NCBI RefSeq assembly: GCF_006384975.1
Contig: NZ_CP021645.1
Coordinates: 372,001-436,000, forward strand
Reading direction: 5' to 3'
DNA: 64,000 nucleotides
Source of the DNA: Pseudomonas oryzihabitans
GTDB taxonomy: Bacteria; Pseudomonadota; Gammaproteobacteria; Pseudomonadales; Pseudomonadaceae
Shown: piece by piece, positions 14,026 through 23,011 of the stretch
Layout: each line of letters starts with the position of its first letter
How positions within the stretch are numbered: position 1 is the stretch's first letter
Position numbers and translations under genes: made by a program
The notes under the pieces: generated by a model
Seen by the model: only the letters and a program-made list of their open reading frames with translations
The model's database searches: none
What the model was told of the DNA's origin: nothing

Positions 14026-16725
14026 ATGATGAAACAAACCATCCTGAAGTTTTCCCGTGGGGTCGCGCAGACGTTACCCTTCATTGCCGCCCTGGCACTC
14101 GCTCCCAGTGCCAAGGCCGAACAGGTCAATCTGGTAGGTCTCAACCTGTCCGGTGCCGGCTTTGCCGGCCAGGTACTACCAGGCGTGAACGGTACTCACT
14201 ACATCTTCCCGGTGGAGGCCTACTTCAAACAGTGGAGCGCCAAGGGGATCAAGCTGATCCGCTTCCCAGTCATCTGGGAGCGCTTGCAACCGACCCTGGG
14301 CGGACCGCTGGATTCGACCTATGCGGCCCTGATCGACCAGACCTTCGCCAATGCGCAGAAATACGGCATGCGCATCATCCTCGATCTGCACAACTACACC
14401 TTCTATCGCGGGTCGGTCATTGGCAGTGCCGCGGTTCCCTATGATCGCTACCAAGAGATCATGACGCGCATCGCCCAGCGCTGGAGCAACCAGCCGTCGC
14501 TCTATGCCTACGACATCATGAACGAGCCGCACGACTCGATGGCGCAGTGGCCGATCGCCGCCCAATACGGCATCAATGGCGTGCGGGCGGTCGACAAGAC
14601 CCGCATCATCATGATCGAGGGCAATGGCTGGTCGGAGGCGACCCGCTGGCCGCTGTGGAACGACGCCCTGCTGGCGCTCAAGGACCCCTCCGACAACCTG
14701 GTCTTCCAGGCGCATTCCTATTTCGACGAAAGCGCTGGCGGCAACTACACCGGCATCGACGTGGGCAAGCTGAGCCAGGACTATGGTGTCGAGCGCGTAC
14801 GGCCCTTCGTGGAGTGGCTGAAGAAGCACAACAAGAAGGGGATGATCGGCGAGTTCGGTGTGCCGGACAACGATCCCCGCTGGCTGCCGCTGATGGACCG
14901 CATGCTGGCCTATCTCAAGCAGAACTGCATTCCCTCGACCTATTGGGCGGCGGGCCCGGGCTGGGGTAATTACTTCCTGTCGGTGGAGCCGATCAATGGC
15001 GTCGACCGGCCGCAGTGGCCGACGCTGCGCAAGTACATCGACGACAGCAGCTGTACCTCAATCGGACCCATCGCCAGCGGCTCGGGCAACTCGTCCGGTA
15101 GCGGTACGGGTGCCGCAAGCGGCTCCAGTGGCTCCAGTGGCTCCAGCGGCAGTAGCGGCTCAGGCAGCAGCAGTGGCAGCAGCGGTTCGGCCAGTGGTGG
15201 CACGGCGGGAGCGGGCAGCGGAACCGACAGCGGCAGCGGCTCGACGACTACCACCGGGGTGACTACCTCGATCAACGATTTCACCAATGAAGACTGGCTC
15301 CATGGCGTCTATCGCAAGGCTGCGGGTTTCTCGATTCCGGCTTCCGCCGCGAACGTAGGGGCCTTCAAGGTCGGTGCGCTGCTCACGCCAGCCGATGGCA
15401 AGAGCTACAAGGTGACCTATGCCCAGGTCGTGGGCAGCAATATGAGCGTCTTCATCGAAAGCCCGCAGTTGGATGGCAATGTCTTCGGTTATCCCAAGAC
15501 CTTGCGCACCGGGACCACCACGTCCGGGTCGAGCACCGCTGCGCCGGCTGTGACGACCGGCTCGACGGCTAGCAGTGGCAGCTCCGCCAGTTCCGGCTCG
15601 AATGCCAGTTCCGGCAGTGCGACGTCTGCCGTGACGGTACCGTCCGGGTCGGGTGCGTCCAGCAATGGAACCGGCGCCTCGACGTCGACGGGCAGCACCA
15701 CGACGGCTAGCACTACCGCGCCCTCGGGGGCCACCACGGGTTCGACGGGAACCGCGGCGAATACGGCCAAGCTCAACCTGGTCGGGTTGAATTTCTCGGG
15801 TGCGGCCTTCGCTCCGCAGACTCTGCCGGGCGTGCTCAACGTCAACTACATCATGCCGGTCGAGGCGCATTTTCAGCAGTGGAGTGCCAAGGGGGTGCGC
15901 CTGATCCGCTTCCCGGTGATCTGGGAGCGCCTGCAGACCCGTTTCTTCGGCAGTCTGGAACCGGAATACACCCGGCAGGTCACCCAGGTGCTGGAACTGG
16001 CCAAGAAGTACAACATGAAGGTAATCCTGGCGCTGGATAACGGTGGTCGCTACAAGGGCACCGTGATTGGTACCGGCAACGTCACCAACTTCAACTACTG
16101 GGACCTGACGTATCGCCTGGCCTACCAGTGGGGTAACCATGCCGCGCTCTATGGCTACGACATCATGGGCAAGCCCAACGGGGCGGACAGCAGCTGGCCG
16201 GTGACGGCGCAGTCCGGTATTGACGGGGTGCGCACCATGGACCGGACCCACCCGGTGATCGTCCAGGGTAATGCCTGGGGCAGCGCAGTGAACTGGCCGG
16301 GCGCCAGCAACGCCTTGCTGGGCCTCAAGGATCCGGCGAACAACCTGATCTATGCGGCCAACGTGTACCTGGATCAGGACGGCAGTGGCAACTACGCGGC
16401 ACAGGACATGAACAGCGTCGATCCGCAGGTCGGGGTCAATCGCGTCAAGCCCTTCGTCGAGTGGCTCAAGCGCAACGGTAAGCGTGGGATGATCGCCGAG
16501 TTCGGCGTGCCGGCCGGGGACAGCCGCTGGTTGACGGCCACCGACAATCTGCTGGCCTACCTGCAGCAGAACTGCATGCCGCTGACCTATTGGGCCGCGG
16601 GACCGGGCTGGGGCAGCTATGCCCTCGCGGTGGAGCCGGTGAACGGAGTCGAGCGACCCCAGTGGCCGATCCTGAAGAAATACGTGGATGCCAGCAACAG
16701 CTGCACGGCCATAGGGCCACGCTAA
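14026..16725 (+). CDS. Secreted protein with two GH5 domains, the second apparently inactive
   Basis: An 899-residue exported protein. Residues 1-33 are a signal peptide ending A-K-A. The first GH5 (cellulase-like) domain, about 34-345, has acid/base E167 in M-N-E-P and nucleophile E276 in G-E-F-G-V-P. A Gly/Ser linker, an unidentified domain of about 80 residues (414-495) and a Ser/Thr/Gly linker follow. A second GH5 copy spans 582-899. In that copy N-E-P has become G-K-P (K716), an active-site H-N is D-N, and A-H-S is A-N-V, while nucleophile E825 is kept. The first domain should hydrolyse a beta-glucan; the second probably only binds. Start is one of two adjacent ATGs (14026/14029), without a strong ribosome site. 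Confidence 0.85.
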   Translation: MMKQTILKFSRGVAQTLPFIAALALAPSAKAEQVNLVGLNLSGAGFAGQVLPGVNGTHYIFPVEAYFKQWSAKGIKLIRFPVIWERLQPTLGGPLDSTYAALIDQTFANAQKYGMRIILDLHNYTFYRGSVIGSAAVPYDRYQEIMTRIAQRWSNQPSLYAYDIMNEPHDSMAQWPIAAQYGINGVRAVDKTRIIMIEGNGWSEATRWPLWNDALLALKDPSDNLVFQAHSYFDESAGGNYTGIDVGKLSQDYGVERVRPFVEWLKKHNKKGMIGEFGVPDNDPRWLPLMDRMLAYLKQNCIPSTYWAAGPGWGNYFLSVEPINGVDRPQWPTLRKYIDDSSCTSIGPIASGSGNSSGSGTGAASGSSGSSGSSGSSGSGSSSGSSGSASGGTAGAGSGTDSGSGSTTTTGVTTSINDFTNEDWLHGVYRKAAGFSIPASAANVGAFKVGALLTPADGKSYKVTYAQVVGSNMSVFIESPQLDGNVFGYPKTLRTGTTTSGSSTAAPAVTTGSTASSGSSASSGSNASSGSATSAVTVPSGSGASSNGTGASTSTGSTTTASTTAPSGATTGSTGTAANTAKLNLVGLNFSGAAFAPQTLPGVLNVNYIMPVEAHFQQWSAKGVRLIRFPVIWERLQTRFFGSLEPEYTRQVTQVLELAKKYNMKVILALDNGGRYKGTVIGTGNVTNFNYWDLTYRLAYQWGNHAALYGYDIMGKPNGADSSWPVTAQSGIDGVRTMDRTHPVIVQGNAWGSAVNWPGASNALLGLKDPANNLIYAANVYLDQDGSGNYAAQDMNSVDPQVGVNRVKPFVEWLKRNGKRGMIAEFGVPAGDSRWLTATDNLLAYLQQNCMPLTYWAAGPGWGSYALAVEPVNGVERPQWPILKKYVDASNSCTAIGPR

Positions 16726-16746
16726 GCGCCACTCGGCTAGCCGGAG

Positions 16747-16788
16747 CGGCGGCGGATTCCCTGGGGAATTCGCCGCCGTTTTCGTTTT
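16747..16788 (+). terminator. Rho-independent terminator of the GH5 gene
   Basis: A GC-rich stem of about 14 bp (one G-U pair) formed by 16747-16760 and 16765-16778 is followed by TTTTCGTTTT. It begins 21 bp after the GH5 stop codon. Confidence 0.85.
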
Positions 16789-16949
16789 GGGTTATTGCGA
16801 GAGTCAGACTTTCCGCTGTCACATCGAGCAGGAAAGGGCAGCGAAACGGCTCTGGAACAGGTCTTAGGCGGACGACGAACGGCTATAGCTCGACTTATTG
16901 GCTCACGGGTAGAGTCCAGTTGTCACTTCAAGCACAGGGAGTAGGTGCC

Positions 16950-17135
16950 ATGACGCAAACCACTCAGCAACGGCTGCAAAACTTGGAAGAACAGATCCTG
17001 AATCATCGTCAGGATCTCGCACGGAGTCGGCAACGCTTCCAGGAGCAATTCGTCATCTATACCAAGAAGCATGCTCGTCTGAGCGTGCTCGAAGCCCAGC
17101 TCGAGCTGGTACGCAAGAACGCCAGGACAAGTTGA
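16950..17135 (+). CDS. Small coiled-coil protein, 61 residues
   Basis: A 61-residue highly charged protein that reads as one long amphipathic helix, with heptad-like Leu spacing (L-Q-N-L-E-E-Q-I-L, then L-S-V-L-E-A-Q-L-E-L-V). AGGGAG lies 8 bases upstream of ATG. No family recognised. It lies between the GH5 terminator and the convergent FKBP gene. A real gene is likely, but the function is unknown. Confidence 0.5.
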   Translation: MTQTTQQRLQNLEEQILNHRQDLARSRQRFQEQFVIYTKKHARLSVLEAQLELVRKNARTS

Positions 17136-17154
17136 AGCCCGGCGGCGCCATGGC

Positions 17155-17496
17155 TCAATCGTCCCGTGTCAGGACTTCCAGCAGCTCGATTTCGAAGGTC
17201 AGGTTGGCGTGTGGCTTGATCAGCGCGCCGACCTGACGTTCGCCATAGGCCAGCGCTGCCGGGACTTCCAGCCGCCGCTTGCCGCCCACCCGCATGCCCA
17301 TCAGGCCCTGATCCCAGCCCTTGATCACTCGCCCGGTGCCGATGACGCACTGGAACGGGCGGCCCTTGGCGCGGGAAGAGTCGAACAGGGTACCGTCGTC
17401 CAGCCAGCCCTCGTAATGGGTGGTGATCAGGGCACCCTTGACCACGGCCTTGCCGTCGCCTTCCTGCAGGTCCTGGATCTTCAGGCTGTCGTCCAT
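17155..17496 (-). CDS. FKBP-type peptidyl-prolyl cis-trans isomerase
   Basis: A 113-residue single-domain FKBP. Typical residues are present: H-Y-E-G-W-L-D-D-G-T-x-F-D-S-S near residue 27, V-I-K-G-W-D-Q-G-L-M-G-M, G-G-K-R-R-L-x-V-P, and L-x-Y-G. No signal peptide or membrane segment, so it acts in the cytoplasm to speed proline isomerisation during folding. It looks monocistronic and lies between the small coiled-coil gene and the LacI gene. Confidence 0.93.
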   Translation of the reverse strand: MDDSLKIQDLQEGDGKAVVKGALITTHYEGWLDDGTLFDSSRAKGRPFQCVIGTGRVIKGWDQGLMGMRVGGKRRLEVPAALAYGERQVGALIKPHANLTFEIELLEVLTRDD

Positions 17497-17561
17497 CGTC
17501 GTGCTCCTCGGCGCAAAGCGCGGATTCTAGCGGGAGGCGCGCGCTGCTGCAGCGGCCGCGA

Positions 17562-18659
17562 TCAGGGTGTTTCGTCCTGTGCAATTGGCTGGTCCCACGT
17601 CGCATCGCTGGCAGGACGATCCAGCGGGCTGGGCAGGGCCGTGCGCGGTGGTACCAGCAGGGGCGGAACCTTGTGCAGGCGCACCGTGGCTTCGGGCTGA
17701 TCCATCAGGGTGAAGGCGAGGTCCAGGATACGGTCGACGTTCTGCCGCATCATGTAGATCGGGAAGGGCAGGAAGGAGGCGAAGGGGTCGTAGTCGAAAC
17801 AGCCCACCACCAGGTCGTTGAGCACCTCTGCCGACTGCTGCGGCAGCACGCCCAGCAGACCTTCCAGATTGATGGTGGAGTTGATGAAGACCCCCCGGGG
17901 CAGTCGCCCCTGGCGCTGGATGTAGCTTGCCAGGGCCTGGTGGGTCAGCGCTGGCGAATAGCCGGCGGCGCTGAAGACGTCTTCGCTGGCCGAGCTGCCG
18001 AAGTGCGCGCGTTTGGCGGCGACGAAGCCGCGCATTCGCTCGCGGCTGGCGTAGTCGGAATAGCCGCCGAACAGGCAGAGATCCTCGGCGACGAGATCTG
18101 GACGGCTGGCCAGTTCGCCGAGGATCGCCTGGGTCAGCTCGAAGGCGCCGACGTAGTTGTCGCTGGTCACCGAGGTCGCCAGGGTGCCCGGCAGGTCGAG
18201 GTTGAGATGCCGCACCCCGGCGCGTTCGCAGGCGCGGTGGATGCTGTCGGGATCGGTCGCGCCAGCGATGAACAACTCGTCGATCGAATAGGCCAGCAGC
18301 GACTCCACGGTACTGCGCTCCAGCTCGGGATCACGGCAGCCACTGACCACCAGCGGGCAGAGCCCACGGGCCCGTACCCGCGCCTCGAAACCCTGGGCCA
18401 GCGCCGAGAAGAAGCGGTTGTCGTACAGCGGCAGCATCAGCCCTACCAAGCCGGAGCGCGACTGGCGGAGCCCGCGCGCCTGTAGGTTGGTGCTGTAGCC
18501 ATGTTCTTCGGCGAGGGACTGGATGAACTGGGCGGTGGCTTCCTTGATTCGCCGCTTGCGCCAAGAGCCGTTCAGCACGGCGCTGACCGTGGACGCGGAG
18601 CTGCCCGATAGCTGGGAGAGATCGTAGATAGTCGCTTTTTTCTTGCCACCAGGGGCCAT
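17562..18659 (-). CDS. LacI-family transcriptional regulator of the ribitol-type operon
   Basis: A 365-residue LacI-family protein. The N-terminal HTH (A-T-I-Y-D-L-S-Q-L-S-G-S-S-A-S-T-V-S-A-V-L-N-G) is followed by a hinge and a periplasmic-binding-protein-like sensor domain. ATG at 18659 is preferred because GGAAAG lies 7 bases upstream; the frame stays open to 18731 without a better site. It is divergent from the ABC transporter, SDR and kinase genes. By position it should repress them until a pentitol or related sugar binds. The exact ligand is inferred from the enzymes, not seen in this protein. Confidence 0.9.
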   Translation of the reverse strand: MAPGGKKKATIYDLSQLSGSSASTVSAVLNGSWRKRRIKEATAQFIQSLAEEHGYSTNLQARGLRQSRSGLVGLMLPLYDNRFFSALAQGFEARVRARGLCPLVVSGCRDPELERSTVESLLAYSIDELFIAGATDPDSIHRACERAGVRHLNLDLPGTLATSVTSDNYVGAFELTQAILGELASRPDLVAEDLCLFGGYSDYASRERMRGFVAAKRAHFGSSASEDVFSAAGYSPALTHQALASYIQRQGRLPRGVFINSTINLEGLLGVLPQQSAEVLNDLVVGCFDYDPFASFLPFPIYMMRQNVDRILDLAFTLMDQPEATVRLHKVPPLLVPPRTALPSPLDRPASDATWDQPIAQDETP

Positions 18660-18722
18660 GCTAGAGCTTTCCATTGGTCGTCGAGCCACTTGACAGTAGT
18701 GGATTTCACGGAGTAATTCTAT

Positions 18723-18742
18723 TTGCACCATCGATTGTGCAA
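18723..18742. promoter_or_regulatory. Palindromic operator candidate for the LacI-type regulator
   Basis: A 20-bp near-perfect palindrome: TTGCAC and GTGCAA arms around a central ATCGAT, with one mismatched pair. The centre is a CG step, as in LacI-family operators. It lies 64 bp upstream of the regulator start and about 220 bp upstream of the binding-protein gene, so it could serve both. A second perfect palindrome, GGATTGCAATCC, lies at 18763-18774. Confidence 0.55.
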
Positions 18743-18963
18743 TCTGTGCAGCATCGTCGAGGGGATTGCAATCCGGTCTGCAAGGCTGTGCCGCTGGCCG
18801 TATCCATCAGTCGTCGGGTCTCGTGATCGGCGCCGGTTGGATGCGCGCTGTCGGTGGGGAGTATAGCGATCCAGGTAGTCCCCACCGCAGCCGTTCCGCC
18901 CATCGGCGGAGCCACGGCTGGTGAAGTGTCCGGTTCGAAGCCCTATCCAAGGAAAACAAGAAA

Positions 18964-20055
18964 ATGGCGCGAATCTCCAAGCTATCCCGGTTCACCCGCA
19001 CCCTCCTGGCCGCGACCGTCGGGACGGGGCTGGCCGTCTCCGGTGTGCAGGCCGCGACGCTCACCGCGGCACCGGTGGCCTTCCTGATGCCCGACCAGAG
19101 TTCCACCCGCTACGAAGAGCATGACCTGCCAGGCTTCCAGCGGCAGATGAAGACGGTCTGCGCGGAGTGCCGGGTGATCTATCAGAACGCCAATGGCGAT
19201 GCCTCGCGGCAACAGCAGCAATTCAACGCCGCCTTGGCCCAGGGCGCCAAGGTGATCGTCTTGGACCCGGTGGACTCCAAGGCTGCCGGGTCGCTGGTAC
19301 GCATGGCCCATGCCAAGGGTGTCAAGGTGATCGCCTATGATCGTCCGGTCACCTCGGTGCCGGTCGATTACTACGTCTCCTTCGACAACGAGGCCATCGG
19401 CAAGTCCATCGCCACCTCCCTCGTCGAGCATCTGCAGGCGGAAAAGGTCGACCCCAAGAGCGGTGGCTTGCTGGTGATCGGCGGTTCGCCCACCGATGCG
19501 GCGGCCGGGCTGATCAAGAAAGGCATGCTGGCGGGCCTCGCCAACAGTGGCTATTCGATCCTGGCGGAGTACGACACCCCCGAGTGGGCGCCGTCCAAGG
19601 CTCAGCAATGGACCAGCGGCCAGATCACCCGCTTCGGCAAGCGCATCCTCGGCGTGGTGGCGGCCAACGATGGCACCGCCGGCGGTGCGGTGGCGGCGTT
19701 CAAGGCGGCCGGCGTCAATCCGGTACCGCCGATCACCGGCAACGATGCCACGGTGGCGGGTCTGCAACTGATCATCGCCGGCGATCAGTACAACACCATC
19801 TCCAAGCCCAGCGAGATCGTCGCCAGCGCGGCGGCCGACGTGGCCGGCGAGTTCCTCGCGGGCAAGACGCCCAAGCCCGAGACCACCCTGTACGACGCGC
19901 CCTCGCGGTTGTTCGTGCCGAACCTGGTCACCGCCAAGAATCTCAAGGCGGAGATCATCGATCAAAAGGTGGCCGGCCAGCCGATCCAGACCGCGGCCCA
20001 GCTGTGCACCGATCGTTATGCCGAGGGTTGCAAGCAGCTCGGTATCCAGCCCTGA
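18964..20055 (+). CDS. Sugar/polyol ABC transporter, periplasmic binding protein
   Basis: A 363-residue type-I periplasmic binding protein of the ribose/xylose group. Residues 1 to about 31 are a signal peptide with a long hydrophobic core ending near V-Q-A-A. The mature part opens with V-A-F-L-M-P-D and contains the paired-domain pattern V-I-V-L-D-P-V-D and V-I-A-Y-D-R-P typical of the family. It should deliver a sugar or polyol to the ATPase/permease pair encoded next. It is the first gene of the operon, divergent from the LacI regulator. Substrate ribitol is inferred from the downstream dehydrogenase and kinase. Confidence 0.9.
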   Translation: MARISKLSRFTRTLLAATVGTGLAVSGVQAATLTAAPVAFLMPDQSSTRYEEHDLPGFQRQMKTVCAECRVIYQNANGDASRQQQQFNAALAQGAKVIVLDPVDSKAAGSLVRMAHAKGVKVIAYDRPVTSVPVDYYVSFDNEAIGKSIATSLVEHLQAEKVDPKSGGLLVIGGSPTDAAAGLIKKGMLAGLANSGYSILAEYDTPEWAPSKAQQWTSGQITRFGKRILGVVAANDGTAGGAVAAFKAAGVNPVPPITGNDATVAGLQLIIAGDQYNTISKPSEIVASAAADVAGEFLAGKTPKPETTLYDAPSRLFVPNLVTAKNLKAEIIDQKVAGQPIQTAAQLCTDRYAEGCKQLGIQP

Positions 20056-20175
20056 GCCGCAGTGGGCGGCCGGGGTAGGGCGGGCGACACGCCGCGCCTG
20101 CCCGGGTCGCTCGCTCGGCTGGATCTTCTGACGACCGGCGCCCCAGGCGCCCACAACAACAATAGAGAGTCGAAC

Positions 20176-20997
20176 ATGGCTGAACAGTCCGGCCCGACGG
20201 CCCCGCGCGAGCCCGTGCTGAGCTTGCGTGGCATCTGCAAGAGTTTCGGTGCGATCTCGGTGCTCGCCGATATCGACCTGGATCTCTATCCCGGCGAGGT
20301 GGTGGCCCTGGTGGGCGACAACGGCGCCGGCAAGTCCACCCTGGTCAAGATCATTTCCGGCGTGCACCAGCCGACGTCCGGCTCGCTCAAGGTGGCGGGT
20401 CAGGAGGTGAGTCTCGCCAGCCCCGCCGCGGCCCAGGCGCTGGGTATCGCCACGGTGTTCCAGGACCTGGCGCTGTGCGAGAACCTCGACGTAGTCGCCA
20501 ACATGTTCCTTGGCCGGGAACTGCAGCCCTGGGCGCTGGACGAGACCACCATGGAGGTGCGCACCTGGACGCTGCTCAGCGAGCTGTCTGCGCGCATCCC
20601 CAGCGTGCGGCTGCCCATCGCCGCGCTGTCCGGCGGCCAGCGCCAGACCGTGGCCATCGCCCGGTCGCTGCTGCTCGAACCCAAGGTCATCCTGCTCGAC
20701 GAACCCACCGCCGCCCTGGGCGTGGCCCAGACCGCCGAGGTGCTCAACCTCATCGAGCGAGTGCGCGACCGCGGTCTGGCCGTGGTGGTGATCAGTCACA
20801 ACATGGAAGACGTCCGGGCGGTGGCCGACCGGATCGCCGTCCTGCGCCTGGGCCGCAACAACGGCATCTTCGCCCCGGACGTGAGCGCCCAGGAGCTGAT
20901 CGGCGCCATCACCGGCGCCGATGACAATTCGGTATCGCGGCGCGCTCGTCGACGCCAGGCCGCCTCCCTCGAAGCCACTCAGGAGCAGCCGCTATGA
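20176..20997 (+). CDS. Sugar/polyol ABC transporter, ATP-binding protein (single domain)
   Basis: A 273-residue ATPase with Walker A G-D-N-G-A-G-K-S-T at 47-55, signature L-S-G-G-Q-R-Q, Walker B V-I-L-L-D-E-P-T and switch His in I-S-H-N. RbsA/XylG/AraG-type ATPases are usually about 500 residues with two fused nucleotide-binding domains. This one has one domain, like FrcA, so it should work as a homodimer. ATG at 20176 is used; the frame is open upstream but does not look like protein. The stop overlaps the permease start by 4 bases. Confidence 0.92.
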   Translation: MAEQSGPTAPREPVLSLRGICKSFGAISVLADIDLDLYPGEVVALVGDNGAGKSTLVKIISGVHQPTSGSLKVAGQEVSLASPAAAQALGIATVFQDLALCENLDVVANMFLGRELQPWALDETTMEVRTWTLLSELSARIPSVRLPIAALSGGQRQTVAIARSLLLEPKVILLDEPTAALGVAQTAEVLNLIERVRDRGLAVVVISHNMEDVRAVADRIAVLRLGRNNGIFAPDVSAQELIGAITGADDNSVSRRARRRQAASLEATQEQPL

Positions 20998-22241
20998 GCC
21001 AGCCCCACGAATCGGCCGCCTTGCTCGACCGCAGCGACAGCCGCGTCAACCAGACCGTGGGCCTGGCCGCCAGTCTCAAGGCGACGGCCGACCGCATCCG
21101 CTCCGGTGATTTGGGCCCGCTACCGGTGGTAATCGGCCTGGTAGTGATCTGGACGGTGTTCGGCATTCTCAACCCGGTGTTCCTGTCCAGCGCCAACCTG
21201 GCCAACTTGCTGTTCGACGCTGCCACCGTCGGCATCATTTCCCTCGGCGTGGTCTGCGTCTTGATGGTGGGGGAGATCGATCTCTCGGTCGGCTCCATCA
21301 GCGGCTTCGCCTCGGCCTTGGTGGGCATCCTCTGGGTCAACCAGGGCTGGCCGGTGGGCGCGGCGATCCTGGCCGCCCTGGCGGCCGGTGCGCTGATCGG
21401 CAGCCTCTATTCGCTGCTGTTCACCCGCCTGGGCATGCCCAGCTTCGTCGCCTCTCTGGCTGGCCTGCTGGCAGTACTGGGGTTGCAGCTCTATCTGCTG
21501 GGCAACGCCGGCTCCATCAACCTGCCATACGACTCCTTCCTGGTGAGCTTCGGCCAGCTCGATACCCTACCGCCGTTGTTGGCCTATCTGCTCGCCGCCG
21601 TTAGTGGACTGGTGCGCTTGCTGCTGGGTTACCGTGCCCATCAGCGGCGGCGCCAGGCCCAACTGTCGACGCCTTCGCTGGCCGGGGTGGCCCTGCAATC
21701 CCTGGCGCTCATGGCGCTGTTGGGCTTCGTCGCCTACTACCTCAACCAGGACCGCGGGGTGCCGTGGATCTTCGTCTTCTTCATGGCCCTGGTGGCGGCG
21801 ATGCATTACGCCTTCACCCGTACCCGCTGGGGGCGCAGCCTGGCCGCGGTGGGCGGCAACCGCGAAGCGGCCCGTCGCGCCGGCATCAACGTGCGGCGTA
21901 TCTACACCTCGGCCTTCGTACTGTGCGCCAGCTTCGCCGCCCTGGGCGGCATCCTCGCCGCAGCGCGCCTGGCGTCGGCCAGCCAGCAGGCGGGGACCGG
22001 TGACGTCAACCTCAATGCCATCGCCGCGGCGGTGATCGGCGGCACCAGCCTGTTCGGCGGGCGTGGCAGTGCCTATTCCGCATTGCTCGGAGTGATCGTC
22101 ATCCAGTCCATCGCCAGCGGCCTGACCATGCTCGATCTGTCGTCCGCACTGCGCTACATGATCACCGGCGCCGTGCTGGCCCTGGCGGTGATCATCGACG
22201 CCCTGGCGCGTCGTTCGCGGGCTTCCCACGGACGGGCCTGA
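20994..22241 (+). CDS. Sugar/polyol ABC transporter, permease
   Basis: A 415-residue inner-membrane permease of the XylH/RbsC family with about ten hydrophobic segments. The family stretches [12 protein letters not shown] and [14 protein letters not shown] are present, as is the late [11 protein letters not shown]. It is coupled to the ATPase gene by an ATGA overlap. At about 415 residues it is longer than RbsC (about 320) and nearer XylH, with an extra cytoplasmic basic loop near residues 205-225. Confidence 0.92.
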   Translation: MSQPHESAALLDRSDSRVNQTVGLAASLKATADRIRSGDLGPLPVVIGLVVIWTVFGILNPVFLSSANLANLLFDAATVGIISLGVVCVLMVGEIDLSVGSISGFASALVGILWVNQGWPVGAAILAALAAGALIGSLYSLLFTRLGMPSFVASLAGLLAVLGLQLYLLGNAGSINLPYDSFLVSFGQLDTLPPLLAYLLAAVSGLVRLLLGYRAHQRRRQAQLSTPSLAGVALQSLALMALLGFVAYYLNQDRGVPWIFVFFMALVAAMHYAFTRTRWGRSLAAVGGNREAARRAGINVRRIYTSAFVLCASFAALGGILAAARLASASQQAGTGDVNLNAIAAAVIGGTSLFGGRGSAYSALLGVIVIQSIASGLTMLDLSSALRYMITGAVLALAVIIDALARRSRASHGRA

Positions 22242-22278
22242 GGCCTGCCGTTCCTTTTCCGAATTCAGGGGTGAACAC

Positions 22279-23007
22279 ATGAACAAGAAACTGTCCCAGA
22301 AAGTCGCCGCCATCACCGGGGGTGCCTCCGGCATCGGCCTGGCCTGCGCCAAGGAAATGCTCGCCGCCGGCGCCCAGGTGGCCCTGGTCGACCGCTCTCG
22401 CGAAAACCTGGAAAAGGTCTGCGCCGAGCTGGGCCCCGATGCCTTTCCAGTGGTGATCGACCTGCTCGATCCGGCCAGCGTCAAGACCATGTTGCCGCAG
22501 ATCCTCGAACGTTTTGGCCGCCTGGACATCTTCCACGCCAACGCCGGGGCCTACATTGGTGGCGAGGTGGTGGAGGGCGATCCGGATCAATGGGATCGCA
22601 TGCTCAATCTCAACATCAACGCCGCCTTCCGTTCGGTGCATGCGGTGCTGCCGCACATGGTCGAGCGCGGCAGTGGCGACATCCTGCTGACCAGCTCCAT
22701 CGCCGGGCTGATCCCGGTGGTCTGGGAGCCGATCTACACCGCGTCCAAGCACGCTATCCAGGCCTTCACCCACAGCCTGCGTCGGCAACTGATCAAGCAT
22801 GACATCCGCGTGGGTGCGGTGGCGCCCGGGCCGGTGGTGACGGCGCTGATCAGTGACTGGCCGCAATCCAAGCTCGACGAAGCCATGGCCGCAGGGGCGC
22901 TGATGGAGGCCAGCGAAGTCGCCGAGGCGGTGCTGTTCATGCTGACCCGGCCGCGCAACGTGGTGGTCCGCGACCTGATCATCATGCCCAGCAGCGTGGA
23001 TCTGTAA
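22279..23007 (+). CDS. rbtD: Ribitol 2-dehydrogenase-like short-chain dehydrogenase
   Basis: A 242-residue classical SDR. The NAD-binding motif T-G-G-A-S-G-I-G is at 13-20, N-A-G-A-Y-I-G-G at about 91, and catalytic Y153 and K157 lie in Y-T-A-S-K. The long stretch around [11 protein letters not shown] and the ending N-V-V-V-R-D, then S-V-D-L, closely match Klebsiella ribitol dehydrogenase as I remember it. It should oxidise ribitol to D-ribulose. The kinase gene begins 4 bp after the stop, so product and next enzyme are co-made. Other pentitols such as arabitol remain possible. Confidence 0.85.
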   Translation: MNKKLSQKVAAITGGASGIGLACAKEMLAAGAQVALVDRSRENLEKVCAELGPDAFPVVIDLLDPASVKTMLPQILERFGRLDIFHANAGAYIGGEVVEGDPDQWDRMLNLNINAAFRSVHAVLPHMVERGSGDILLTSSIAGLIPVVWEPIYTASKHAIQAFTHSLRRQLIKHDIRVGAVAPGPVVTALISDWPQSKLDEAMAAGALMEASEVAEAVLFMLTRPRNVVVRDLIIMPSSVDL

Positions 23008-23011
23008 CGCC

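Noticed and set aside
14026..16725. The two GH5 domains as two separate genes
   Set aside because: One uninterrupted frame with a single signal peptide and linker sequences between the domains; no internal ribosome site stood out.
18982..20799. Long antisense open frame across binding protein and ATPase genes
   Set aside because: His/Gly/Arg/Gln-rich composition typical of antisense frames; it crosses two real genes and their spacer.
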